Notes: a model not told the origin generated them from the sequence alone. Positions 7,086-17,296 are shown, counted from the first letter of the stretch. The stretch is DNA of 64,000 nucleotides from Pelagibacterales bacterium SAG-MED22 (GCA_014653985.1 JACWDT010000001.1:186001-250000), one strand, 5' to 3'. Program-made: numbers and translations.

Positions 7086-7861
7086 TATGAAAAATTAAGC
7101 AAATCTCTCATTGAATACAAACCTGGTTTTTTTTTCATAAGCCATTTTGCTGCCGTTAAGGCTCCATCGGAGTACAATGCTCTATCAAAAGCTTCATGGT
7201 TTAAAGTAATAATTTCTTTACCACTCGAGAACTTGACCTCATGTTCTCCTATAATTTCACCTTTTCTTAAGGAATTAAAATTAATTTTTTTTCCATAGGG
7301 AAAAGATTTTTTATTTAAAAACTTTTTACCAATTAAATTATAAAGATCTTTACCTTTACCATCTGCAATACCTTTCCCTAACATTAAAGCTGTTCCTGAA
7401 GGGTAATCTTTTTTATGTTTGTGGTGTACTTCAAATATCTTGTTCAAATAATCATCATTTAAAGATTTAGAGGTGATTTCAGTCAAATACATTAATAAAT
7501 TTACACCTAAACTCATATTACCAGCTTTTAATATCGGAATTTTTTTTGAGTAGTTTCTAATTTGATTTTCTTGAGCTCTATTAAATCCAGTAGTTCCAAT
7601 CACAACTTTTTTCTTAAGTTTTGAAGCTATTTTTAATACTTCCAGTGTGCATTTAGGAATTGTGAAATCTATTATTATATCTGTTTTCTTAAATGCATCT
7701 TCTGAATTTAACTCAGGTTTAACACCAAGAATCTTTTTATTTACGGTTATGTATTCAGTAAGGGCCTTTAACTTAAAATCTTTATTATTTTTAGATGATT
7801 TAATAAGTTGTTGACCCATCCTCCCCATACAACCTGAAATACCTAGATTAATTTTTTTCAT
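7085..7861 (-). CDS. dapB: 4-hydroxy-tetrahydrodipicolinate reductase
   Basis: The 258-residue protein starts with a Rossmann nucleotide-binding motif GISGCMGRMGQ. It has VVIGTTGF, MSLGVNLLMYL, and the catalytic EVHHKHKKDYPSGTAL (about residues 145-160), where His and Lys act in the reduction of the lysine/DAP pathway intermediate by NAD(P)H. A C-terminal HEAFDRALYSDGA follows as in other DapB proteins. It supplies meso-diaminopimelate for peptidoglycan and lysine, the latter made by the lysA product at 51-52 kb. It sits between dnaJ (36 bases upstream) and nth (one-base overlap). Confidence 0.97.
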   Translation of the reverse strand: MKKINLGISGCMGRMGQQLIKSSKNNKDFKLKALTEYITVNKKILGVKPELNSEDAFKKTDIIIDFTIPKCTLEVLKIASKLKKKVVIGTTGFNRAQENQIRNYSKKIPILKAGNMSLGVNLLMYLTEITSKSLNDDYLNKIFEVHHKHKKDYPSGTALMLGKGIADGKGKDLYNLIGKKFLNKKSFPYGKKINFNSLRKGEIIGEHEVKFSSGKEIITLNHEAFDRALYSDGALTAAKWLMKKKPGLYSMRDLLNFS

Positions 7862-7897
7862 TATTAAAATACTAGCTCTTTTTAATTAATTAGTCTT

Positions 7898-9025
7898 TTA
7901 ATTTTTCCAGAAATCTTTTGCTTTTTGAAAGAATTTTTTAATACTTGGATTTGATTTTTCATTCTCAATTTCTCTGAATTGTTCTAATAATTCTTTTTGT
8001 TTTTTATTTAAATAAACAGGGACTTCTGTTTTAACCTGAACATATAAATCTCCATAATCACCTCTTCGCATAAATGGCATTCCTTTTCCCTTCAATCTAA
8101 ATTGTTTTCCATTTTGAGTACCATCAGGTATTTTAATTTTTGCTTTGCCTCCATCAATTGTTGGAATTTCAATCGTTGATCCAAGAGCAGCATCAGCAAG
8201 GGATAAAGGAAATTCAAAAAATAAATTTTCATCTGATCTCTTAAATAAATCATGAGAATGAACGTTAATAAACAAATAAAGATCTCCTGTTGATCCTCCT
8301 CTGCTTCCAGCTTCCCCTTTTCCAGCCAGTCTAATTCTCGTACCATCATCAACCCCTTTTGGAATAGTTACAGATATTTTTTTTGAGGCTTGAGTTTTGC
8401 CTTGACCATTGCAATCAGTGCAAGGGTTTGTGATTTCTTCTCCAGCACCATTACATTGTGGACAGGTTTGTTGAACAGTAAAAAAACCCTGGTTTGATCG
8501 TATTTTACCGTTACCACCACAATAAGAACATGTATCAGGCGAAGAACCAGGTCTTGAACCATTTCCTTTGCATGTTCCACATTTTTCAGTAGTTGAAAAT
8601 TTTATATCTTGTTTTTTTCCATGGTAAGCTTCTTCAAGAGAAATAGATAAATCATATCTTAAATCTGAGCCTCTGTTATTAGTTTTCCTGCTTCTGGATC
8701 TTCCACTACCACCAAAATCTCCAAAGAAGTCCTCAAAAATATCTGAAAAATCTGCACCACTAAAACCACCAAATCCTCCACCAGGTCTTCCACCTCCATT
8801 CTCAAAAGCGGCATGACCAAAGTTATCGTAGTTTTGTTTTTTTTCTTTATCAGAAAGTATTCCGTATGCTTCGCTAGCTTCTTTAAATTTATCCTCAGCT
8901 TGAGTGTTGCCAGGATTTTTATCAGGATGATATTTAACTGCTAATTTTCTATAGGCTGATTTTAAATCTTCGGGACTTGCGTTTTTAGTAACGCCCAGGA
9001 CATCATAATAGTCTCTTTTAGCCAT
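7898..9025 (-). CDS. dnaJ: Chaperone DnaJ (Hsp40)
   Basis: The 375-residue protein has the full class I DnaJ layout. It has a J domain (1-70) with HPD, a Gly/Phe-rich linker (about 75-115), and four zinc repeats ([32 protein letters not shown], about residues 148-215). A C-terminal substrate-binding and dimerisation part follows. It stimulates DnaK ATPase and presents unfolded clients. It follows dnaK with 28 bases between them and probably shares its promoter. Confidence 0.98.
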   Translation of the reverse strand: MAKRDYYDVLGVTKNASPEDLKSAYRKLAVKYHPDKNPGNTQAEDKFKEASEAYGILSDKEKKQNYDNFGHAAFENGGGRPGGGFGGFSGADFSDIFEDFFGDFGGSGRSRSRKTNNRGSDLRYDLSISLEEAYHGKKQDIKFSTTEKCGTCKGNGSRPGSSPDTCSYCGGNGKIRSNQGFFTVQQTCPQCNGAGEEITNPCTDCNGQGKTQASKKISVTIPKGVDDGTRIRLAGKGEAGSRGGSTGDLYLFINVHSHDLFKRSDENLFFEFPLSLADAALGSTIEIPTIDGGKAKIKIPDGTQNGKQFRLKGKGMPFMRRGDYGDLYVQVKTEVPVYLNKKQKELLEQFREIENEKSNPSIKKFFQKAKDFWKN

Positions 9026-9053
9026 TTAATTACCCCAGACATTTAATGTCAGT

Positions 9054-10991
9054 TTACGCGCTTTTTTCTTTGTTCTCGTCTTTTACTTCTTCGAAATCAG
9101 CATCAACAACATTTTCGTCTTTTTTACCTGCATCATCACCACCATCGTCTTTACCATCATCTTTACCAGATTCTGGTTTAGCGCTCTGTTGTGATTTATA
9201 AATTGCTTCTCCAAGTTTCATAGAGGCTTGAACTAAAGCTTCGGTTTTTTTCTTGATATCTTCGATATCCTCACCTTTTAAAGCTTCCTTTACAGCTGAT
9301 GATGCATCTTCAATTGCTTTCTTCTCTGCATCAGAAACTTTTGCTCCATGTTCTTTTAAGTTTTTTTCTGTAGAGTGAATTAAAGTATCTGCTTGATTTC
9401 TAACATCTACTGACTCTCTTTTTTTCTTGTCAGCTTCTTTGTTAGCTTCAGCGTCTTTAACCATTTTTTCAATTTCTTCATCACTTAATCCACCAGAAGC
9501 TTGAATTTGAATTTTTTGCTCTTTGCCAGTTCCCTTGTCTTTTGCAGAAACATTTACAATACCATTTGCATCAATATCAAAAGTTACTTCAATCTGAGGA
9601 ACTCCTCTAGGTGCAGGAGCAATACCCACAAGTTCAAAATTACCTAAAGCTTTGTTGTCACTAGCCATTTCTCTTTCACCCTGTAATACTCTTATAGACA
9701 CAGCTGGTTGATTGTCCTCTGCAGTTGAAAATACTTGGCTTTTTTTAGTTGGTATTGTTGTATTTTTATCTATTAGTTTTGTAGAAACGCCTCCAAGTGT
9801 TTCAATACCAAGTGATAAAGGTGTAACATCTAATAAAAGAACATCCTTAACATCACCCTGTAATACGCCAGCTTGAATTGCAGCTCCCATTGCAACTACT
9901 TCATCTGGGTTCACACTTTTATTTGGATCTTTACCAAAAAAGTTTTTAACTTCTTCAAGAACTTTAGGCATTCTAGTCATACCACCGACCATAACTACTT
10001 CGTCAATTTCACTGGCACTCATTCCAGCATCTTTCAAAGCAGTTTTGCATGGTGGAATTGTTCTTGCAATTAAATCCTCAACTAAAGCTTCCAGTTTAGC
10101 TCTGGTCATTTTTAAATTAATATGTTTAGGACCTGTTTTGTCTGCAGTAATAAAAGGTAAATTAATATCTGTTTGTTCAGCAGATGATAATTCAATTTTT
10201 GCCTTTTCTGCAGCTTCTTTTAATCTCTGTAAAGCTAGTTTATCAGATTTAAGATCAATACCATTGTCCTTTTTAAATTCAGAAACTAAATAATCAACAA
10301 CTGCATTATCAAAATCTTCACCACCTAAAAATGTATCGCCGTTAGTAGATTTAACTTCAAAGACACCGTCACCTAATTCTAAAATAGAAACATCAAATGT
10401 TCCTCCACCTAAATCGTAAACAGCAATTTTTTTATTTTGTTTTTTATCTAAACCATAAGCTAGTGATGCAGCTGTTGGTTCATTTATAATTCTCAAAACT
10501 TCTAGTCCAGCAATTTTTCCCGCATCTTTAGTCGCCTGTCTTTGGGCATCATTAAAATATGCTGGAACAGTAATTACCGCTTTAGTTACAGCTTGTCCTA
10601 GATATTTTTCAGCTGTTTCTTTCATTTTTTGTAAAATAAAAGCAGATATTTGAGAAGGAGAATATTTTTCACCTTTAGCTTCAATCCAGGCGTCACCTTT
10701 TTCAGAATTTATTATTTTAAAAGGTGCTGCTTCTACATCTTTCTTAACTGTTGGATCTTCAAAGTTTCTTCCTATTAATCTTTTAACTGCAAAGATGGTA
10801 TTTTCTGGATTTGTTACAGCTTGCCTTTTTGCAGGTTGACCAATTAATTTTTCGCTTTCATCAGTAAAAGCTACAACTGAAGGAGTTGTTCTTGCACCTT
10901 CTGCGTTTTCTAATACTTTAGCTTGCGTTCCTTCCATTATTGCAACGCATGAATTTGTTGTACCTAAGTCTATTCCAATAATTTTACTCAT
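9054..10991 (-). CDS. dnaK: Chaperone DnaK (Hsp70)
   Basis: The 645 residues begin [17 protein letters not shown] and show the ATPase signatures [12 protein letters not shown] and [10 protein letters not shown]. These are followed by the linker [13 protein letters not shown], the peptide-binding beta domain and a helical lid. The end is an acidic, Gly/Asp-rich tail finishing in [16 protein letters not shown], as in proteobacterial DnaK. It is an ATP-driven folding chaperone acting with DnaJ and GrpE, both encoded beside it. A heat-shock-like promoter is visible upstream at 11012-11039. The gene order grpE, dnaK, dnaJ on one strand is compact and complete. Confidence 0.99.
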   Translation of the reverse strand: MSKIIGIDLGTTNSCVAIMEGTQAKVLENAEGARTTPSVVAFTDESEKLIGQPAKRQAVTNPENTIFAVKRLIGRNFEDPTVKKDVEAAPFKIINSEKGDAWIEAKGEKYSPSQISAFILQKMKETAEKYLGQAVTKAVITVPAYFNDAQRQATKDAGKIAGLEVLRIINEPTAASLAYGLDKKQNKKIAVYDLGGGTFDVSILELGDGVFEVKSTNGDTFLGGEDFDNAVVDYLVSEFKKDNGIDLKSDKLALQRLKEAAEKAKIELSSAEQTDINLPFITADKTGPKHINLKMTRAKLEALVEDLIARTIPPCKTALKDAGMSASEIDEVVMVGGMTRMPKVLEEVKNFFGKDPNKSVNPDEVVAMGAAIQAGVLQGDVKDVLLLDVTPLSLGIETLGGVSTKLIDKNTTIPTKKSQVFSTAEDNQPAVSIRVLQGEREMASDNKALGNFELVGIAPAPRGVPQIEVTFDIDANGIVNVSAKDKGTGKEQKIQIQASGGLSDEEIEKMVKDAEANKEADKKKRESVDVRNQADTLIHSTEKNLKEHGAKVSDAEKKAIEDASSAVKEALKGEDIEDIKKKTEALVQASMKLGEAIYKSQQSAKPESGKDDGKDDGGDDAGKKDENVVDADFEEVKDENKEKSA

Positions 10992-11011
10992 AATGTTTTA
11001 TCCTATTCGTC

Positions 11012-11039
11012 ATATAAGGTTTAAATTCTGATCTACAAG
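11012..11039 (-). promoter_or_regulatory. Candidate RpoH-type promoter of dnaK
   Basis: Read on the minus strand there is CTTGTA (11039-11034) and, 14 bases later, CCTTATAT (11019-11012), ending about 20 bases before the dnaK ATG. This resembles the sigma-32 pattern (CTTGAA, then a CC-initiated AT-rich -10). The match to the -35 is five of six. A functional link to heat shock is inferred from the gene downstream. Confidence 0.45.
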
Positions 11040-11051
11040 CTGATCTTAGAA

Positions 11052-11702
11052 TTATTTATCCTCTGTATTTTCTTTATTTTCCTCAGTTTTTTCTTCTTTT
11101 TTAGAAACTTTCTTAGATACACCAACTAAAGAAGGTCTAAGAAGTCTATCTTTGATGGTAAATCCTTTTTGAACTTCCTGAATAATTGTTCCAGGTTCTT
11201 TTGTATCGTCCTCTATTTCTATCATTGCTTGATGAAAGTTAGGGTCTAATTTTTTATTTAAACTTTCAATGGGTTTAATATTATTTTTTTCAAAAATTGA
11301 AATGGTATCTTTTTTAATAATGTCTAAATGTTCCAAGGATTTTTTAAGAGCCTCTGTATCTTTTAACTTCTCATCAGTTTCTAAAACTTGCTTTGAACGT
11401 TCTAAATTATCAATTAAATTTAATGCTTCCTTAGCAAAACTATAACCTCCATATTCAAATGCTTCTTCTTTTTCTTTTTCGAATCTTCTTCTTTGATTTT
11501 CCATTTCAGCAAAAGTTCTTGCTACTTTGTCTTCGAGTTCAAAAATTTTTTCTTCTGGAGTAGGCTCTTTAATTTCTTCCTTAGCCTCTTGAGCTGTTTC
11601 TTCTTTATTTTCACTATCTAAATTTTCCTCAGGTTTAGCTGCATCTTTTTCAGGCTCCTGATGATTTTTAGTAGCTGTATTTTGGTTTTCTTCTTTTTCC
11701 AT
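11052..11702 (-). CDS. grpE: Nucleotide exchange factor GrpE
   Basis: The 216-residue protein has a long acidic, Glu/Lys-rich N-terminal segment (1-50). A coiled coil follows (KIFELEDKVARTFAEMENQRRRFEKE, in two halves around 52-85). The compact C-terminal beta domain has the family pattern DPNFHQAMIEIED and VQKGFTIKDRLLRPSLVGVSK. It exchanges ADP on DnaK. The gene precedes dnaK by 60 bases and diverges from rdgB, with 36 bases between the start codons. The spacer contains CCATATAA on the minus strand, only a few bases before the start. Confidence 0.97.
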   Translation of the reverse strand: MEKEENQNTATKNHQEPEKDAAKPEENLDSENKEETAQEAKEEIKEPTPEEKIFELEDKVARTFAEMENQRRRFEKEKEEAFEYGGYSFAKEALNLIDNLERSKQVLETDEKLKDTEALKKSLEHLDIIKKDTISIFEKNNIKPIESLNKKLDPNFHQAMIEIEDDTKEPGTIIQEVQKGFTIKDRLLRPSLVGVSKKVSKKEEKTEENKENTEDK

Positions 11703-11738
11703 AAAGCCTTATATGGTAAGGAATTTGATAATTTCTAG

Positions 11739-12341
11739 ATGCCCAAACAAAAAATAAACGAATTACTTATTGGAACAAACAACAGAGGTAAACTGCATGA
11801 AATTAAGAGTTTACTGCCAAAAAACATTAAAATTCACTCCACATATGAATTTAATCTTAAAAGTCCAATAGAAAATGGAAAAACATTTAAAGAAAACTCT
11901 CTAATAAAATCAAAATATTTTTCAAAAAAAACAGGCCTTATATGTTTAGCAGATGACTCTGGTTTAGAAATAGACATTTTAGATAAAAATCCTGGTATTT
12001 ATTCTGCAAGATGGGGTGGAAAACATGGAGATTTTAAAAAGGCTATTAAGAGAGTTTATAGGGAGCTAAGTAAAAAAGACAAAAACTGGAAACATAAAAA
12101 AATTAGAGCAAGGTTTGTATGTGCACTATCTATTTCATATTTAGATAAAAAAATTGTCTGTGTTCAAAGTAAAATTGAAGGTTCTATTTCAACTGAATCT
12201 AAGGGAACAAATGGATTTGGCTATGATCCTATCTTTGTTCCTAAAGGTAAAAAAAAAACATTTGGAGAAATGCAGCCTGCAAAAAAATATAAAATAGATC
12301 ATAGATATTTTGCTTTTAAAAAACTTAGAAAATTTTTGTGA
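11739..12341 (+). CDS. rdgB: XTP/dITP pyrophosphatase (house-cleaning NTPase)
   Basis: The 200 residues match the Ham1/RdgB family. There is an N-terminal LIGTNNRGKLHEIKSLL (nucleotide phosphate binding), GKTFKENSLIKSKYF, the metal-binding CLADDSGLEIDIL, PGIYSARWGGKHGD and, near the end, GTNGFGYDPIFVPKG, which closes the base pocket. It hydrolyses non-canonical purine triphosphates such as dITP and XTP to monophosphates, protecting DNA. In many alphaproteobacteria it lies near grpE/hrcA, as here. Its 3' end overlaps the convergent LpoA-like gene by 17 bases. Confidence 0.96.
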   Translation: MPKQKINELLIGTNNRGKLHEIKSLLPKNIKIHSTYEFNLKSPIENGKTFKENSLIKSKYFSKKTGLICLADDSGLEIDILDKNPGIYSARWGGKHGDFKKAIKRVYRELSKKDKNWKHKKIRARFVCALSISYLDKKIVCVQSKIEGSISTESKGTNGFGYDPIFVPKGKKKTFGEMQPAKKYKIDHRYFAFKKLRKFL

Positions 12342-13479
12342 GTTCTTTGTTTTCAACTTTATAAAAGTTTAATCTATGATTAATCTTATTATTTTTTACG
12401 TCAAATATTCCTATTTTTCCTTTAAATGAGTTTTGCTTTTTAAATAGTCTACTTAAATTGGCAAGATCTGAATTGAATGACAAATAATATATGAGACCTA
12501 CTAAATCATAACTTAATAGAGACAAATGTGTGGGATCTTCATTAAAAGCATTAAAATATTTGATTTTATAATCATCAAAATTCTCTTTATTAATTGAAGG
12601 ATAATATATTGGTTGAACATCTGTTTCTTTTAATAAACTTTCATCAAACCATTGATTTAGAGTTATAAAATATTTATTTTTAGGTTGAACATCTGTATAT
12701 AAAAGAGAAGTGGTCACACTTTTTAGACTTTCATCGAAATCAGAGATAACAACTGCATCAAAGTTTAAATTTCCAATAGTGTATCTTTTTTCTAATCTTT
12801 TAATTTTCTTCTCTTTATTAGGTTCGTTTGAATTTTTAATTCTTGTAATTTCATCTTCTAGATTTTGTTTTCTTATTTTATATTTTGTGATTTCTTCTAT
12901 TTGTTTGGTAAGTTTTGTTGGATCAGTGTTATAATCATATTCTTTATAGGTCTTTATTTTTGAGTCTTTCATTCCTTTTTTAATTTCAAATTCATATTCT
13001 CGAATTGGTGTTAAAAAAATAGTCCTTTCAACATCATTTTTTTCTAAAAATTTTTTAATAGTATTGAATTGAGACGTAGAATTTATACCTGCTGAAATTA
13101 CATTTTTTGGAAGATCTAAGATTTTGTTTGTTAAAGATAAAAACGTTAAATCTTTCATTTCATCCAGATAAATTAAACTTTCATAAAAGACTGGACCTAT
13201 AACTACCTTTATACCCATTTGTTTTAGCTCAAATGCTGATTTTAGAGTTTGATTAGGTCTGGAAGCTGTATCTTTTGGGTAAATTTCAATTAAATTATTA
13301 TCAATATCTTTTATAGCTAAACTTACAGCCTTAATAATTGATTGACCAATCTCTTTATTTGATCCAGTCATTGGTACTAACAAACCAATTTTAATTTTTT
13401 CGTTTGCACTAGCGGTTTGAAAAAATAATAAAAATACTCCACATTTAAGGACAAAAAGAATTTTAAATAATTTAATCAT
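12325..13479 (-). CDS. LpoA-like periplasmic penicillin-binding-protein activator
   Basis: The 384-residue protein has a signal peptide (MIKLFKILFVLKCG, hydrophobic core, cleavage probably after TASA around residue 25). Next comes a type-1 periplasmic-binding fold: IKIGLLVPMTGSNKEIGQ, LKQMGIKVVIGPVFYESL, later LLSYDLVGLIYYL. No lipobox is evident because the hydrophobic segment ends in ASANEK without Cys. In E. coli the C-terminal domain of LpoA has this fold and activates PBP1A, and lpoA lies beside rsmI and dolP exactly as here. Alternatives are a plain ABC-transport binding protein, but no transporter genes are nearby. A lysine-rich helical insertion lies around residues 190-230. Confidence 0.82.
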   Translation of the reverse strand: MIKLFKILFVLKCGVFLLFFQTASANEKIKIGLLVPMTGSNKEIGQSIIKAVSLAIKDIDNNLIEIYPKDTASRPNQTLKSAFELKQMGIKVVIGPVFYESLIYLDEMKDLTFLSLTNKILDLPKNVISAGINSTSQFNTIKKFLEKNDVERTIFLTPIREYEFEIKKGMKDSKIKTYKEYDYNTDPTKLTKQIEEITKYKIRKQNLEDEITRIKNSNEPNKEKKIKRLEKRYTIGNLNFDAVVISDFDESLKSVTTSLLYTDVQPKNKYFITLNQWFDESLLKETDVQPIYYPSINKENFDDYKIKYFNAFNEDPTHLSLLSYDLVGLIYYLSFNSDLANLSRLFKKQNSFKGKIGIFDVKNNKINHRLNFYKVENKELTKIF

Positions 13480-13514
13480 TTTAATGTTATTATAATATTT
13501 TTTTTAGCTAAATT

Positions 13515-14378
13515 ATGATCATTAAACCACAATCTAAAATAAAAGATAATGAAAATGGTCTTTATATTGTTTCAACACCAATAGGGAATTTGAAAGATAT
13601 TACTATAAGAGCAGTAGAAATATTAAAACAATCAGATTTTATTTTATGTGAAGACACTCGTATTTCAAAAAATTTATTAAATAAATACGAAATCAAATCG
13701 AAATTGATTTCAAATCATAAATTTAATGAAAAAAAAAATACTTTAAAAATCATTGAATATTTAAAATCTGGAAAATTAATATCTCTGATTTCTGATGCCG
13801 GGACCCCTGCTATTTCTGATCCAGGCTCAGTTTTAGTTAATGAGTGTGTTAAAAATAATATTAAGATTGTACCAATACCTGGTCCATCAGCAGTGGCAAC
13901 TGCAATATCTATTAGTGGATTTTCTGATCAATTTTTCTTTTATGGTTTCTTACCAGATAAAAAACAGCAAATAACAAATGAGCTCAAAAAAATATCCGAA
14001 TTTAACTCGACGTTAGTTTTTTTTATATCTCCTAAAAAAATTAATAAAATTATACCTGAAATTAAAAAACACTTTAGTGATAGAAAAATTGTGATTTGCA
14101 GAGAAGTTACTAAGTTATACGAAGAGTTTTTAAGAGCAAATGTAAATGAATTGGAACAATTTCAAAAAGAACCAAAAGGTGAATTAACAGTTGTTATTTC
14201 AGATAGAAAGACTGATCAAAATAACTCAAAAAATTTGAATCAATCTGATATTAATATAATTAATAAAATGATCAATAAACTTACAATAAAAGAAATTACC
14301 GACTTAATTTGTCAAGATAGTAAAGTTTCAAAAAAGCAAGTATACAATTATTGTTTAAAGTTAAAAAATGAAAATTAG
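13515..14378 (+). CDS. rsmI: 16S rRNA (cytidine1402-2'-O)-methyltransferase
   Basis: The 287 residues carry the tetrapyrrole-methylase-fold signatures of RsmI: LYIVSTPIGNLKDITIRA at 17-34, LCEDTRISKNLL, LISDAGTPAISDPG, and IPGPSAVATAISISGF, followed by FYGFLP. The enzyme uses S-adenosylmethionine to methylate the ribose of C1402 in the 30S decoding centre. The divergent neighbour is LpoA-like, and the downstream BON lipoprotein gene overlaps its end by 11 bases. The linker gene yraN, usually next in other proteobacteria, is absent here. Confidence 0.97.
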   Translation: MIIKPQSKIKDNENGLYIVSTPIGNLKDITIRAVEILKQSDFILCEDTRISKNLLNKYEIKSKLISNHKFNEKKNTLKIIEYLKSGKLISLISDAGTPAISDPGSVLVNECVKNNIKIVPIPGPSAVATAISISGFSDQFFFYGFLPDKKQQITNELKKISEFNSTLVFFISPKKINKIIPEIKKHFSDRKIVICREVTKLYEEFLRANVNELEQFQKEPKGELTVVISDRKTDQNNSKNLNQSDINIINKMINKLTIKEITDLICQDSKVSKKQVYNYCLKLKNEN

Positions 14379-14961
14379 GTTCTTATTAATAATATTTGTT
14401 GGATTTATTTTGTCAGGATGTGTAGGTGTCAGCTCCAAAGGATTATTTGGGACAGGTGTTTCAGTTGCATTAGATCCTAGAACATTAGGAACACAGATAG
14501 ATGATTCCATTATGCAGAAAAGTTTAACAGCTAGACTTTTAGCTAAAGATAAAAAGTATTTTTTGTCAGTAAAATCTAAAGTACTTGACGGAAAAATTTT
14601 TTTAACAGGAAAAGTTGATAGACCTGAGGAGAAATTACAAATAACAAAAATTGCATGGGAGACAAAAGGTACCAGATCAGTTCGTAACGATATAAAAATA
14701 AAAGAAGAATTTAATTTTAAACAATCTGCTAAAGATATTTTAATTACTACACAGCTAAGAACTGCTTTAATAGTAAACAAAAATATTAAAGCTACAAATT
14801 ATCAAATAGATACATACAAAAAAAAAATATATGTATATGGAATAGCCCAAACATCTGAAGAAAAAGATTTAGTGATTAGTGAGGCTAAAGAAATCTTAGA
14901 TGTCGAAAATGTAATAGCAAGTATAATACTTGTTGAGGATCTAAGAATCCAAAAAGATTAA
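14368..14961 (+). CDS. BON-domain outer-membrane lipoprotein, DolP (YraP)-like
   Basis: The 197-residue protein has a lipoprotein signal with lipobox LSGC (Cys around residue 18). Two BON domains follow: one around 45-110 (SVKSKVLDGKIFLTGKV, then VRNDIKI) and one around 115-190 (ITTQLRTAL, KKKIYVYGIAQ, VENVIASIILVED). DolP binds anionic phospholipid at the division site and supports envelope integrity. The start overlaps the rsmI end by 11 bases, so the genes are likely co-translated. Its stop directly adjoins the convergent maeB stop. Confidence 0.9.
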   Translation: MKIRFLLIIFVGFILSGCVGVSSKGLFGTGVSVALDPRTLGTQIDDSIMQKSLTARLLAKDKKYFLSVKSKVLDGKIFLTGKVDRPEEKLQITKIAWETKGTRSVRNDIKIKEEFNFKQSAKDILITTQLRTALIVNKNIKATNYQIDTYKKKIYVYGIAQTSEEKDLVISEAKEILDVENVIASIILVEDLRIQKD

Positions 14962-17247
14962 TTATTTATTATAATCTATAACTTCAGAAGAGTAGGCAGC
15001 TATAGATGCTAAATTAATTATTTCAGAAGTCGAAGATCTTAGGGGTGCAATCTCAATTGGAAGGCCAAGCCCAATAAGCAAAGGTCCAATGACTTTTGTG
15101 TCTCCAAATGTTTTCATTAGCTTGTATGATATGGCTGCACTGTGCTGACCAGGCATAATCAGAATATTTGCTTTACCAACAATTTTTGCAAAAGGATACA
15201 ATTCTTCGTACTCGGAGTTTAAAGCAACATCTGGTTGCATGTCTCCATCAAATTCAAAATCTACTTTTTTTTCTTTTAAAATTTCAACTGCATCTCTTAT
15301 ATGTTTTGTTCGACTTGTTAAAGGCTGGCCAAAAGTTGAATGCGAAACAAATGCAACTTTAGGGTCAAATCCAAAAAGTCTAACCACTCTGGCTGTAGAC
15401 ATTGCAATTTCTGCCATTTGTTCTGATGTTGGGTATTCGTGAACACTAGTATCGCCTATAAATATAGTTTTTCCCTTATGAACCACCATATTTAGTCCAA
15501 ACATTATCTCACCTGTTCGAACATTTACAACTTGCTTAATCTTTTCCAAAGATGCACCAAAACGTCTTGTATTTCCGGTCACAGCACCATCAGCGTCTCC
15601 ACACGCAACCATGCTTGTTGCCCATATAACCCTATCATTCCTCACTAATCTATCACAATCTCGTTCGAGCAAACCCTGTTCTCTTTGTAATTTTTTAAAT
15701 AGATGTTTGACGTATTTGTTTCTTTTTTCTTCATCCTTTGAATTTATTATTTCAATATCAAAGTTCTCACTGTACCCAATATTTTTAATTTGTTCCTTAA
15801 TTTTACTTTCTTTGCCAACTAAAATAGGAATTCCTAACTTAGAATTTTTAAATGCAATTGCTGCCTTTAATGTATTTTCATCTTCTCCATCAGCAAACAC
15901 AATTCTTTTTTGATTATTCTTTATAAATGAGTTTATACCTTGCATTATAGTCACGGTTGGATCTAATCTTTGTTTAAGTTGTTCTTTATAAATTTCAAAA
16001 TCTTTAATATTTTTTCTAGCCACCCCACTTTTCATTGCAGCTTTTGCTACAGCAGCTGGAATCACACTTATTAGTCTTGGATCAAATGTAGATGGAATAA
16101 TATAATCTTTTCCATAATGGGGTCTTTCACCACCCATTGCAGCCACCACTTCATCTGGAACATCTTCTCTTGCAAGTTTAGCTATTGCTTGTGATGCGGC
16201 TACTTTCATTTTTTCATTAATAGTTTTAGACCGTACATCTAAAGCTCCTCTAAAAATGTAAGGGAAGCCAATTAAATTGTTAACTTGATTAGGATAATCT
16301 GATCTTCCAGTTGCTATAATTGCATCATTTCTTACTTCATTTATTTCTTCAGGTAAAATTTCAGGCTCTGGATTAGCGCAAGCAAAAATAATTGGATTTT
16401 TAGCCATACTCTTAACCATCTCTTTTTTGAGCACTCCTTTTGCTGACAAACCTAAAAAAACATCTGCACCTTTCATTGCGTCTTCTAGAGTTCTTAGTTT
16501 AGTCTCAACTGCATATTTTGACTTCCATTGGTCTATTCCCTCAGTTCTTCCTTTATAAATTATACCTTTTCTATCAAGCATGATCATATTTTCTGAAGGC
16601 ACTCCTGAATTTTTAAATAATTCAGTGCAAGCTTGGGCAGAAGCTCCAGCACCATTAACCACAACTTTAATTTCTTTGATTGATTTACCACTTATATCTA
16701 GAGCGTTAATTAATGCGGCTGTTGTAATTATTGCAGTACCATGCTGATCATCATGGAAAACTGGAATATCCAAAATTTCTTTTAATTTTTGTTCAATTAT
16801 AAAGCAATCTGGAGCTGCTATATCCTCTAAATTAATTCCACCAAAGCTTGGAGCAAAATTTTTAATAGAATTAATAATTTCCTCACTGTCTTTAGAATCT
16901 ATTTCAAGATCTATAGAGTCTATGTCAGCAAATCTTTTAAATAACACTGCTTTTCCCTCCATTACTGGTTTAGATGCTAATGCCCCTAAATTCCCCATTC
17001 CCAAAATAGCTGAACCATTACTGATAACTGCAACTAAATTTCCTTTACTTGTATAATCATAAGCTGCTTCTGGATTTTCACTGATCTCTTTTACTGGGGC
17101 AGCAACACCTGGAGAATATGCAAGGGCAAGATCCCTCTTAGTAATCATATTTTTTGAAGAAATGATCTCAATCTTGCCAGGTTTTTTCTCTTTATGAAAA
17201 TCTAAAGCTTCTTTATCTGTGTAATGATCAATCTTTGTTTTTTTCAT
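14962..17247 (-). CDS. maeB: NADP-dependent malic enzyme with phosphotransacetylase-like domain
   Basis: The 761 residues combine an N-terminal malic enzyme (1 to about 430) with a C-terminal phosphate acetyltransferase-like domain (about 440-761). The first shows LALAYSPGVAAPVKEI, GSAILGMGNLG, FHDDQHGTAI and VVNGAGASAQAC for NADP binding. The second shows FADGEDENTLKAA and IMPGQHSAAISYKLMK. This is the MaeB type, converting malate to pyruvate with NADPH formation; the second domain is regulatory in the family and has no proven acetyltransferase activity. It is divergent from murJ with 49 bases between starts. Confidence 0.96.
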   Translation of the reverse strand: MKKTKIDHYTDKEALDFHKEKKPGKIEIISSKNMITKRDLALAYSPGVAAPVKEISENPEAAYDYTSKGNLVAVISNGSAILGMGNLGALASKPVMEGKAVLFKRFADIDSIDLEIDSKDSEEIINSIKNFAPSFGGINLEDIAAPDCFIIEQKLKEILDIPVFHDDQHGTAIITTAALINALDISGKSIKEIKVVVNGAGASAQACTELFKNSGVPSENMIMLDRKGIIYKGRTEGIDQWKSKYAVETKLRTLEDAMKGADVFLGLSAKGVLKKEMVKSMAKNPIIFACANPEPEILPEEINEVRNDAIIATGRSDYPNQVNNLIGFPYIFRGALDVRSKTINEKMKVAASQAIAKLAREDVPDEVVAAMGGERPHYGKDYIIPSTFDPRLISVIPAAVAKAAMKSGVARKNIKDFEIYKEQLKQRLDPTVTIMQGINSFIKNNQKRIVFADGEDENTLKAAIAFKNSKLGIPILVGKESKIKEQIKNIGYSENFDIEIINSKDEEKRNKYVKHLFKKLQREQGLLERDCDRLVRNDRVIWATSMVACGDADGAVTGNTRRFGASLEKIKQVVNVRTGEIMFGLNMVVHKGKTIFIGDTSVHEYPTSEQMAEIAMSTARVVRLFGFDPKVAFVSHSTFGQPLTSRTKHIRDAVEILKEKKVDFEFDGDMQPDVALNSEYEELYPFAKIVGKANILIMPGQHSAAISYKLMKTFGDTKVIGPLLIGLGLPIEIAPLRSSTSEIINLASIAAYSSEVIDYNK

Positions 17248-17296
17248 TTGTTATAATATGTGTACAATTAGGGTAAATTTAAGACTAATATGATTT

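Noticed and set aside
8092-8580. Minus-strand ORFs in a second frame inside dnaJ
   Set aside because: They are out-of-frame readings of the DnaJ zinc domain without starts or family patterns of their own.
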